From contig JAZKIY010000013.1 in the NCBI GenBank assembly GCA_040384665.1, forward strand, positions 15,673-79,672: a DNA stretch of 64,000 bases, read 5' to 3'. This document shows, one piece after another, positions 46,501 through 54,711 of the stretch. The stretch comes from PCRC01 sp040384665. Lineage in GTDB: Bacteria; Pseudomonadota; Gammaproteobacteria; Burkholderiales; Burkholderiaceae_C. The notes beneath the pieces are model-generated. The model did not search any database. It was not told the DNA's origin and saw nothing but the letters and a program-made list of their open reading frames with translations. Within the stretch, counting starts at the first letter, position 1. Every line of letters begins with the position of its first letter. A program made the position numbers and the translations under genes.

Positions 46501-46791
46501 GTGCACGAGGCCTGCCTGCTGCGCTTCCGCCCGATCCTGATGACCACGCTGGCTGCCGCACTTGGCGCCCTGCCGCTGGCGATTGGTTTTGGCGAAGGTT
46601 ACGAGTTGCGCCAACCCCTCGGCGTGGCCATCATTGGCGGTTTGATTGCCAGCCAGTTGCTCACCCTTCTGACCACACCGGTGGTCTACGTGCTGATGGA
46701 CAAACTGCGACGGCGCGGTTCGAGCGAACACCACCTGGGCAGAAACCTGCCCGACGAAGGCCTCCCGGCAGCCCCACTTCCTGCCTCATGA
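43510..46791 (+). CDS. mdtC: RND multidrug efflux permease (MdtC/MuxC-like)
   Basis: A 1093-residue RND pump, start GTG (MNLSGPFVRRPVGTVLLTLG) overlapping the previous stop. TM4 has TGFVVDDAIVVLENTSRHME and the C-terminal half GVFLLIGIVKKNAILIIDFA. It is ~50 residues longer than its partner because of an insertion at ~777-831, rich in Thr, Ala, Asn and Ser (TGDTALNTAATQATNNASTT), between ALNDVYVPARG and VPLTAFTR in the second periplasmic domain. The flanks are intact. It should form the heterotrimer with MdtB. Confidence 0.94.
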   Translation: MNLSGPFVRRPVGTVLLTLGIALAGMVAYGVLPVSPLPQVDFPTISVSARLPGASPETMATSVATPLERRLGVISGVNEMTSSSSNGSTRINLQFDLNRKIDSAAREVQAAINASRADLPATLRSNPTYRKANPADSPVMILALTSNVRTPGQVYDEVSNVVQQKLAQVPGVGDVELGGGSLPAVRVGLLPFALNRYGLSMEDVRAAIQAANANRPKGAVEVEGRRLQIYTSANSAGAGLKAADYVDLVVAWRNGAAVRLGDVAEVIDSVEDTRTLGLFNGERAVVVIIRKQPGANVIETVDGIRNLLPELQAQLPSDVKLQVSSDRTLSIRTALHEVEFTLGLSIVLVVLVVSAFLRSLRATVIPAVATVVSLLGTFVVMYALGFSLNNLSLMALTVATGFVVDDAIVVLENTSRHMEAGMDRFTAALHGAREVGFTVLSISLSLVAVFIPLLFMGGQVGRLFREFAVTLSAAVMISLVISLTTTPMMCAWLLKPETSPARPGWLARRLEATFNGLQRGYAVSLDWAMANRWLVMLSLVAVVALNGVLFKTIPKGFFPQQDTGQISAGLRADQSISFQALQDKLSQAVDIIRRDPAVDTVVGFVGGARAGGGFMFISLKPLAQRSERGQAVIARLRPQLAKLTGVSIFLNPVQDLRIGGRESNATYQYALKSDSIADLKLWAKKLADAMKLQPELVDVDTDQQENGVETYVTIDRDNAARLGLTSRDVDNALYNSFGQRQVANVYGELNQYHVVMEVAPQYRQGPLALNDVYVPARGSVSTGDTALNTAATQATNNASTTAASTASVAVNPGSRDPATGSAVSSAVTRMVPLTAFTRVSEATSPTAISHQDAELATTISFNIAEGSNLADAQAAVLAAQASIAMPRNVRGTFEGAARSAQQSQDQQPLLILAAIVVIYLVLGILYESLIHPITVLSTLPSAGVGAVLALMLFKMDFSIIALIGVFLLIGIVKKNAILIIDFAIEAERSRGLSAAEAVHEACLLRFRPILMTTLAAALGALPLAIGFGEGYELRQPLGVAIIGGLIASQLLTLLTTPVVYVLMDKLRRRGSSEHHLGRNLPDEGLPAAPLPAS

Positions 46792-46804
46792 CACTGGTAC
46801 GACC

Positions 46805-48229
46805 ATGCACGCTTTACTGAAACCCCTTGCCTCGGCAGTGCTGATCGCCACACTGGGCGCCTGCGCCGTGGGGCCCAGCTACGAGCGCCCCACCACACCC
46901 GTGCCCGCCGCCTTCAAGGAAGCCGACGGCTGGGTGCTGGCCGTGCCCGCCGACGCGATCGACCGGGGCCCCTGGTGGGCACTGTTCAGCGACCCGGTGC
47001 TCGACACATTGGCGCCCAAGGTGGAGGTGTCCAACCAGAACGTGGCGGCCGCCACTGCCGCCTACGCCCAGGCACGTGCGCTGGTGCGCGAGCAGCGGGC
47101 CGCGCTGTTCCCTGCCGTGAACCTGACGGGCGGAGCCACCCGCTCGGGTGGAGGCAGTGGCCAGTCGGCCGACGGCGGCAACGCGCGCAGCGGCAACAAC
47201 TTTCAACTGGGCATTGGTGGCAGCTGGGAACCCGACGTCTGGGGGCGGTTGGGTCGGGCAAATTCGGGCGCCGAAGCCAGTGCGCAGGCGAGCGCGGCCG
47301 ACCTCGCCTCGGCCCGCCTGTCGGCGCAGGGCGAACTGGTGGCGAACTACCTGTCGCTGCGCCAGACCGATGCACAAATGAAGCTGCTGGCCGACACACT
47401 CAGCGGTTACCAGCGCGTGCTGCAAATCACGCAAAACCGCTACACCGCCGGCATCAGCCCGAAAACCGATTTGCTGCAAGCCCAGACGCAGCTCGCCAAC
47501 GCACAGGCCGAGGCGCTGGGACTTTCGCAGCAGCGCGCGCAGCTGGAACACGCCATTGCGGTGCTGGTAGGCCAGACACCGGCAGATTTCACGCTGATCG
47601 CCCAGCCATGGTCGGCCACCGTGCCCGAGGTACCGGCCGGTGTGCCGTCCACACTGCTCCAGCGCCGCCCAGACATCGCCGCCGCCGAACGCCGCGTGGC
47701 CGCCGCCAACGAGCAGATCGGCATTGCCCAGGCGGCGTTCTACCCCAGCCTCAACCTCAGTGCGGCCTACGGCCTGGGCGCGAGCCGGGTGGCCGACCTG
47801 TTCAGCGCGTCCAGCAGCGCGTGGTCGCTGGGGCTCTCGGCCGCACAGGCGCTGTTCAATGCCGGCGCCACCCAGGCCCGCGTGGACGGTGCCCGCGCTG
47901 CGCAAGAGCAGTCGGTTGCACGCTACCGACAAACCGTGCTCGGTGCCTTCCAGTCGGTGGAAGACCAACTGGCCGCCACGCGCGTGCTGGCCCAGCAACA
48001 GGTCTTGCGCCAGCAGGCGTCGGCCGCGGCGGACCAGGTGGAAACACAGGTGCTGAACCGCTACAACGCCGGCCAGGTGGGCTTCACCGAAGTGGTGACC
48101 GCGCAGGTCACCGCGCTCAACGCCCGGCGGTCGCTGGTGCAGGTGCAGGTTGACCGGCAGGTGGCGGCTGTCTCTCTGATCGTGGCGCTGGGCGGCGGTT
48201 GGCAGGCTGAGGGCACCACCACGCCATGA
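46805..48229 (+). CDS. Outer-membrane efflux lipoprotein (NodT/OprM-type)
   Basis: A 474-residue TolC-like channel. MHALLKPLASAVLIATLGAC is a lipoprotein signal with lipobox LGAC (Cys20). The family start CAVGPSYERPTTPVP follows, and the two OEP repeats are visible, the first with YAQARALVREQRAALFPAVN and the second with RRPDIAAAERRVAAANEQIG and AAFYPSLNLSAAYGLG. It completes the adaptor-permease-permease-channel set. It starts 14 nt after mdtC; no terminator is seen after it. Confidence 0.94.
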   Translation: MHALLKPLASAVLIATLGACAVGPSYERPTTPVPAAFKEADGWVLAVPADAIDRGPWWALFSDPVLDTLAPKVEVSNQNVAAATAAYAQARALVREQRAALFPAVNLTGGATRSGGGSGQSADGGNARSGNNFQLGIGGSWEPDVWGRLGRANSGAEASAQASAADLASARLSAQGELVANYLSLRQTDAQMKLLADTLSGYQRVLQITQNRYTAGISPKTDLLQAQTQLANAQAEALGLSQQRAQLEHAIAVLVGQTPADFTLIAQPWSATVPEVPAGVPSTLLQRRPDIAAAERRVAAANEQIGIAQAAFYPSLNLSAAYGLGASRVADLFSASSSAWSLGLSAAQALFNAGATQARVDGARAAQEQSVARYRQTVLGAFQSVEDQLAATRVLAQQQVLRQQASAAADQVETQVLNRYNAGQVGFTEVVTAQVTALNARRSLVQVQVDRQVAAVSLIVALGGGWQAEGTTTP

Positions 48230-48282
48230 TGCGCACCGGGTCCGCCCGTCAACGTTAGTCTGGCAACCCTAACCACAGCGCC

Positions 48283-49608
48283 ATGCGCTGGCCACAATGG
48301 GCGCCATCTCCACCCGCGTGTGCGCCGGCACACCTTGCCATGCCTCCTGTCCGTCCTGCCGCCCGACCCAAAACACAGCACCTGCGCCTGTCTGACCTGC
48401 AGGGCCTGGCCCAACTGGCCGCCCAAGGCACCGTGGGTGTGGCGAACATCGCCGAGGGTGTGCATGCCAACGTGTTGCGCACACTGGGCCTGCCGGTTGG
48501 CCAGGGCGCGGCCACCGGCCAGACGCGCGGGTTGACCGGTTTCGTCTACCGCAGCGTGCGCGGCATCGCCCGCGTGGCCGGTGCCGGCAGCCAGGCGGTT
48601 CTGTCGCTTCTGCCAGTGCCCGAGGGCGGCACGGGCTCTTCACCGCAACGCGAAGCGGCCCTGGCCGCACTGAACGGCGTGCTGGGCGACCAGCTCGCCG
48701 CGAACAGCAACCCACTGGCCACCCGCATGGGCCTGTACCAGAACGGCGAGTTGGTTGACCCGCTGCAGCCGCCGGCAGCGGTGAACGGCAAGATCCTGCT
48801 GCTGGTCCACGGTTTGTGCATGAACGACCTGCAATGGGCATCGGGTGACCAGGACCACGGTCAACAACTTGCGCAGGCACTGGGCTACACACCGCTGTAC
48901 CTGCGCTACAACACCGGCCAGCATGTGTCGGACAACGGCGCCGCACTCGCCACCCTGTTGCAGCAGCTGGTGGCCCACTGGCCACAACCGGTCTCCGACA
49001 TCACCGTGGTGGCCCACAGCATGGGTGGCTTGGTCATGCGCAGCGCCTGCCGGCTTGCAGAAGAAGCTGGCATGTCCTGGCGCATCCAGCTCCGCAACAT
49101 TGTGTTTCTGGGCACCCCCCACCATGGCGCACCCCTTGAACAGGCTGGCCATTGGGTCGACTTGCTGCTCGACCGCACCCGCTGGACCGCGCCCTTTGCC
49201 AGGCTGGGCCACATGCGCAGCGCGGGCATCACCGACCTGCGCCATGGCCATGTGCAAGCCGCCGACCGGGCCGAACAAGACCGTTTTGGCCCCTCCCATG
49301 CCGACACCCGGCTGCCCTTGCCGCTGCCGGCGGGGGTGGCCTGTTTCGCGCTGGCGGCCACCACCGCCAGCGCGCTTCCTGCAGCGCGCCAGGACCACTG
49401 GCACCCAGCGCTGGTCGGCGATGGGCTGGTCCCGGTACGCAGTGCGCTGGGCGCGCACGACGACCCGGCCATGCAGTTGAATTTTCCTGCAGCACGGCAG
49501 TTCCTGGCCACCGGCGTCAACCACATGCAGCTGCTGAGCGACCCCGGCGTGGCACAGCAAATGCTGCACTGGCTCACAACGGCGAACACCCGGTCGGTGC
49601 AGAAATAA
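48283..49608 (+). CDS. Alpha/beta hydrolase, lipase/PGAP1-like
   Basis: Up to 441 residues; an ATG at 48340 would remove 19 non-conserved residues. The hydrolase core has the oxyanion strand ILLLVHGLCMNDLQW, the nucleophile elbow VVAHSMGGLVMRSA, and NIVFLGTPHHGAPLEQAG, which is typical of PGAP1/lipase-like enzymes; GDGLVPVRSALG and NHMQLLSD supply late active-site residues including a candidate His. The first ~140 residues (SDLQGLAQLAAQGTVGVANI) look helical, with no clear signal peptide, so it may be cytoplasmic or membrane-peripheral. Substrate unknown; lipid esters are likely by family. Confidence 0.82.
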   Translation: MRWPQWAPSPPACAPAHLAMPPVRPAARPKTQHLRLSDLQGLAQLAAQGTVGVANIAEGVHANVLRTLGLPVGQGAATGQTRGLTGFVYRSVRGIARVAGAGSQAVLSLLPVPEGGTGSSPQREAALAALNGVLGDQLAANSNPLATRMGLYQNGELVDPLQPPAAVNGKILLLVHGLCMNDLQWASGDQDHGQQLAQALGYTPLYLRYNTGQHVSDNGAALATLLQQLVAHWPQPVSDITVVAHSMGGLVMRSACRLAEEAGMSWRIQLRNIVFLGTPHHGAPLEQAGHWVDLLLDRTRWTAPFARLGHMRSAGITDLRHGHVQAADRAEQDRFGPSHADTRLPLPLPAGVACFALAATTASALPAARQDHWHPALVGDGLVPVRSALGAHDDPAMQLNFPAARQFLATGVNHMQLLSDPGVAQQMLHWLTTANTRSVQK

Positions 49609-49660
49609 CACATCCATACCACCGGAGCCCTCGTACATCATCACGGTACAGCTATTAAAC

Positions 49661-49689
49661 TTGTAGCGAATGAAAAATTACGCTATATT
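49661..49689 (+). promoter_or_regulatory. Promoter candidate for the winged-helix regulator gene
   Basis: TTGTAG and TATATT are separated by 17 bp in an AT-rich island. TAGCG...CGCTA forms an imperfectly spaced inverted repeat inside it, and TGTAGC occurs again at 49692-49697, so an operator may overlap the promoter. A good ribosome-binding site (GAGGAG) precedes the ATG at 49731. Confidence 0.5.
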
Positions 49690-49730
49690 TTGTGTAGCAC
49701 CCCCGTTTTGACCCGAAGAGGAGAAGTCCG

Positions 49731-50045
49731 ATGAGTTCCAAAGAGACCGCCGCCGTCAGCCAGTTGCTGGCCCTGCTGGAATCCCGCTACGCACTGCGTG
49801 TGCTGTGGGCGCTGAAAGACGGTCATCCGCAAACCTTCCGCCTGCTGCAAGACAGCGTTGGTGGCATCACACCCAACACGCTGAACACCCGGATCAAGGA
49901 GTTGCGCGAAGCCGGTCTGCTCAACCACGGCAGCGACGGTTATGTGGTCACCACCAGCGGTGCCGACCTGCTGAAACGCCTGAACGACGTGCAGGCCTTT
50001 GCCACCAAGTGGGTGGCCAGTCAGGCCAAGCGCCCGGCCAAATGA
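49731..50045 (+). CDS. Small winged-helix regulator, HxlR-like
   Basis: A 104-residue protein. ESRYALRVLWALKDGHPQTFRLLQDSVGGITPNTLNTRIKELREAGLL is a winged helix-turn-helix of the HxlR type, with the wing at LNHGSDGYVVTTSG and a C-terminal helix. HxlR proteins act as dimers and often sense redox or electrophiles through Cys; this one has no cysteine, so direct thiol sensing is excluded. No obvious divergent target gene exists; autoregulation through the AT-rich promoter is possible. Confidence 0.85.
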   Translation: MSSKETAAVSQLLALLESRYALRVLWALKDGHPQTFRLLQDSVGGITPNTLNTRIKELREAGLLNHGSDGYVVTTSGADLLKRLNDVQAFATKWVASQAKRPAK

Positions 50046-50159
50046 ACGCCTGGCCACCAGGGCCACTGGCATAATTGAGGGTTGCCCGGCGGACCTTGCT
50101 TTGGCAGCATGCCAGACGCAGGCCCCCGCCCCATTCCCACCTTTTCCCTGGAACACGCC

Positions 50160-50510
50160 ATGATCACCACCCCCTCCGGCCTGCAGTACGAAGACACCGA
50201 AGTCGGCTCCGGCAACACGGCAACCGCCGGCCAGAGCGTGGCCGTGCACTACACCGGCTGGCTCTACACCGATGGCGTCGAAGGCCGGATGTTCGACTCC
50301 AGCGTCAAGCGTGGCCCGTTTGAGTTCTCGCTTGGCGCCGGCATGGTCATCCAGGGCTGGGACGAAGGCGTGGCAGGCATGAAGGTCGGTGGCAAGCGCA
50401 CCCTGATCATCCCAGCCGAGTTGGGTTATGGCGCCCGCGGCGCTGGCGGCGTGATCCCGCCGAATGCCACCCTGAAGTTCGACGTCGAACTGCTTGGCAC
50501 CGCCGACTGA
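50160..50510 (+). CDS. FKBP-type peptidyl-prolyl cis-trans isomerase
   Basis: A 116-residue single-domain FKBP. VAVHYTGWLYTDG, FDSSVKRGPFEFSLGAGMVIQGWDEGVAGMKVGGKRTLIIP and LGYGARGAGGVIPPNATLKFDVEL contain the full active-site set (Tyr, Phe, Asp, Trp, Tyr). There is no signal peptide, so it is cytoplasmic. The start ATG at 50160 is set by homology, not by the longer open frame. It lies just upstream of grpE in the same direction, fitting a folding-related neighbourhood. Confidence 0.94.
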   Translation: MITTPSGLQYEDTEVGSGNTATAGQSVAVHYTGWLYTDGVEGRMFDSSVKRGPFEFSLGAGMVIQGWDEGVAGMKVGGKRTLIIPAELGYGARGAGGVIPPNATLKFDVELLGTAD

Positions 50511-50614
50511 GGCCGCCCTCCCCGCACCAAGTGCCACCTGAAACGGCACACGGTGCACCGGCCCGGTGGTTTCCGGGCTGAAATCCCCCGAAAAATCCTG
50601 TTTTTTGGCGAAAA

Positions 50615-50646
50615 ACCGCCTTGAAAGGCGGTGCACAGCCCCAAGC
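50615..50646 (+). promoter_or_regulatory. Sigma32 heat-shock promoter of grpE, -35 within a palindrome
   Basis: CTTGAAA (50620-50626) and CCCCAAG (50639-50645) are separated by 12 bp, close to the sigma32 consensus CTTGAAA-N(11-16)-CCCCAT. The -35 lies in the perfect palindrome ACCGCCTT-GA-AAGGCGGT (50615-50632), which might also act as a hairpin or an operator. It is 40-65 nt before the grpE start. Confidence 0.7.
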
Positions 50647-50682
50647 TGCGGGGCTGCGAGCACACCGTTAATGTTCCAAGCC

Positions 50683-51246
50683 ATGACCAACCCATCTCCC
50701 AACACCCCCGAAGCCGGCCAGACCGACAACGACACGCCAGACATTGCCCAGGCCATGCTGCAAGCCGACGCCCTGGCCAATGCGCAGGCCGATCTGGCCG
50801 CGCTGCAGGCCAAAAACGCCGACCTGGCCGACCAGTACCTGCGCGCCCGCGCCGAGGCCGACAACGCCCGACGCCGTGCCGACGACGAAATCTCAAAAGC
50901 CCGCAAGTTCGCACTGGAAAGTTTTTCCGAAAGCCTGTTGCCGGTGCTCGACAGTCTGGAAGCCGGCCTGGCGATCAAGGACGTGACGCCCGAACAGCTG
51001 CGTGAAGGCGCAGAAGCCACACTGCGCCAACTCAAATCGGCACTGGAGCGCAACAAGGTGGTGGCCATTGACCCCGCTGCCGGCGCCAGGTTCGACCCAC
51101 ACCAGCACCAGGCCATCAGCGTCGTGCCGGTGCCGCCTGGCACCCAGCAGGACGCGAACACCATCGTCAGCGTGCTGCAAAAAGGCTACCTGATCGCCGA
51201 GCGCGTGCTGCGCCCGGCCCTGGTCACGGTGTCGGCCCCGGCCTGA
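50683..51246 (+). CDS. grpE: Nucleotide exchange factor GrpE
   Basis: About 187 residues. The long N-terminal helix (ANAQADLAALQAKNADLADQYLRARAEADNARRRA) is a coiled coil, and RADDEISKARKFALESFSESLLPVLDSLE then leads to the C-terminal beta domain (FDPHQHQAISVVP ... GYLIAERVLRPALVTVS). GrpE releases ADP from DnaK. An in-frame ATG at 50671 (four codons upstream) is an equally possible start; neither has a good ribosome-binding site. A sigma32 promoter lies just before it. It ends 128 nt before dnaK. Confidence 0.94.
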   Translation: MTNPSPNTPEAGQTDNDTPDIAQAMLQADALANAQADLAALQAKNADLADQYLRARAEADNARRRADDEISKARKFALESFSESLLPVLDSLEAGLAIKDVTPEQLREGAEATLRQLKSALERNKVVAIDPAAGARFDPHQHQAISVVPVPPGTQQDANTIVSVLQKGYLIAERVLRPALVTVSAPA

Positions 51247-51260
51247 GGTCTGTCACGGAC

Positions 51261-51286
51261 CTTGAAAACACACAAGTTATCCACAC
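51261..51286 (+). promoter_or_regulatory. Possible sigma32 element overlapping a DnaA box before dnaK
   Basis: CTTGAAA (51261-51267) is a perfect sigma32 -35, but the -10 area CCACAC (51281-51286) is only a partial match to CCCCAT. The consensus DnaA box TTATCCACA (51277-51285) overlaps that -10. One box, without dnaA/dnaN nearby, does not make an origin; it could let DnaA modulate dnaK. Confidence 0.45.
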
Positions 51287-51374
51287 GTTTAAGTCATTGA
51301 ATCAACAGGGTTGTGAACAGGCTGGCGGCGGTCGCCAAGCGGTTCGGGCCTTACAGAAAAATCAGGAGTGAATC

Positions 51375-53330
<1,956 letters not shown>

Positions 53331-53380
53331 TGCCAGCCCCAAGCAGCCCGTCTGCCTGCCAATGACCTTGGCGCGACCCG

Positions 53381-53420
53381 GCGGAATTCATGCCCAGACA
53401 AGTCCTGGCATGAATTCCGC
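53381..53420. other. Perfect 14-bp hairpin between dnaK and dnaJ
   Basis: GCGGAATTCATGCC (53381-53394) pairs fully with GGCATGAATTCCGC (53407-53420) around a 12-nt loop. No T-tract follows, so it is not a standard terminator. It may protect or process the dnaK transcript, or reduce dnaJ expression relative to dnaK. Confidence 0.75.
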
Positions 53421-53469
53421 TTCGTCACTTCCAGACTGACCGCATCCAACGACCCAACACCCGATTCCC

Positions 53470-54612
53470 ATGGCCAAACGAGACTACTACGAAGCGCTGG
53501 GCGTTCCCAAGAACGCCGGCGAAGACGAGATCAAAAAGGCGTACCGCAAGCTGGCGATGAAGTACCATCCCGACCGCAACCAGGGCGATGCGTCCAAGGC
53601 GGCCGAGGAGAAATTCAAGGAAGCCAAGGAAGCCTACGAGATGTTGTCGGACGCCCAGAAACGGGCCGCCTACGACCAGTACGGCCACGCCGGTGTGGAC
53701 CCCAACATGCGCGGTGGCGGTGGCCCCGGCGCCGAAGGTTTTGGCGGCTTCTCGGAAGCCTTTGGCGACATCTTTGGCGACATTTTTGGCGGCCAGCGCG
53801 GCGGCCAGCAACGCGGTGGCCGCCAGGTCTACCGGGGTTCCGACCTCAGCTATGCGATGGAAATCACCCTCGACGACGCGGCCCGGGGCAAAGAAGCCCA
53901 GATCCGCATCCCGAGCTGGGACGAGTGCAACACCTGCCACGGCACCGGCGCCAAACCCGGCACCAGCGCCAAGACCTGCGGCACTTGCCAGGGCAGCGGC
54001 ACGGTGCAGATGCGCCAGGGCTTCTTCAGTGTGCAGCAGACCTGCCCGCACTGCCGTGGCACTGGCAAGATCATTCCTGAGCCCTGCGGCACCTGCCATG
54101 GCCAGGGCAAAGTCAAAAACAACAAGACGCTGGAAGTCAAAATTCCGGCCGGCATTGACGACGGCATGCGCATCCGCAGCGCCGGCAATGGCGAACCCGG
54201 CACCAACGGCGGCCCACCCGGCGACCTGTACATCGAGATTCGCCTCAAGAAACACGACATCTTCGAGCGCGACGGCGACGACCTGCACTGCACCGTACCG
54301 GTGGGCATGCCCACCGCCGCCTTGGGCGGCGAGATTGACGTGCCCACGCTGGGTGGCAAAGCCAGCATCGACATCCCCGAAGGCACACAAAACGGCAAAA
54401 CTTTCCGCCTGCGTGGCAAAGGCATCAAGGGCGTGCGCTCCAGCTACCCCGGCGACTTGTACTGCCACATCGCGGTGGAAACCCCGGTCAAGCTCAACGA
54501 GGTGCAACGCCAATTGCTGCGCGACCTGGACGAAGCGCTCAAGTCAGGCGGCATGAAACACAGCCCGAACGAAAAAGGCTGGTTTGAGAAGGCCAAGGAA
54601 TTCTTCCGCTGA
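53470..54612 (+). CDS. dnaJ: Chaperone protein DnaJ (Hsp40)
   Basis: A 380-residue type I Hsp40. The J domain carries HPD in MKYHPDRNQGD; a Gly/Phe region follows (GGFSEAFGDIFGDIFGG); then four CxxCxGxG zinc repeats (CNTCHGTG, CGTCQGSG, CPHCRGTG, CGTCHGQG) and the C-terminal substrate domains. It stimulates DnaK ATPase and delivers substrates. It starts 139 nt after dnaK, separated by a strong hairpin, and ends at an intrinsic terminator. Confidence 0.98.
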   Translation: MAKRDYYEALGVPKNAGEDEIKKAYRKLAMKYHPDRNQGDASKAAEEKFKEAKEAYEMLSDAQKRAAYDQYGHAGVDPNMRGGGGPGAEGFGGFSEAFGDIFGDIFGGQRGGQQRGGRQVYRGSDLSYAMEITLDDAARGKEAQIRIPSWDECNTCHGTGAKPGTSAKTCGTCQGSGTVQMRQGFFSVQQTCPHCRGTGKIIPEPCGTCHGQGKVKNNKTLEVKIPAGIDDGMRIRSAGNGEPGTNGGPPGDLYIEIRLKKHDIFERDGDDLHCTVPVGMPTAALGGEIDVPTLGGKASIDIPEGTQNGKTFRLRGKGIKGVRSSYPGDLYCHIAVETPVKLNEVQRQLLRDLDEALKSGGMKHSPNEKGWFEKAKEFFR

Positions 54613-54647
54613 CACACAGGCCCGGCAGCGTGGTCGGGTTACTCCGC

Positions 54648-54700
54648 TTTTGCTAGCAAATGCCGCAGGTTCGACAAGGGCTTGCGGCATTTTTCATTCA
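54648..54700 (-). repeat. Dispersed repeat copy F, forming the dnaJ terminator region
   Basis: GCAGGTTCGACAAGGGCTTG aligns on the minus strand with GCCTTAGTCGAACCTG of copy C (20 of 23 positions in CAGGTTCGAC..GGCTTG.GGC), and TTGCTA at 54650 matches the outer end. The inner half is replaced by the terminator stem. Could be a shortened copy or chance similarity. Confidence 0.45.
54658..54695 (+). terminator. Intrinsic terminator after dnaJ
   Basis: AAATGCCGCA (54658-54667) pairs with TGCGGCATTT (54683-54692) around a 15-nt loop and runs into TTTTTC. It lies 45 nt after the dnaJ stop. The loop carries the repeat-family core GGTTCGACAAGGGCT. Confidence 0.85.
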
Positions 54701-54711
54701 AAATGTTGCCC

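Noticed and set aside
51277..51285. DnaA box as evidence for a replication origin
   Set aside because: Only one box, no AT-rich unwinding element, and no dnaA, dnaN or gyrB nearby. Kept only as a possible regulatory site.
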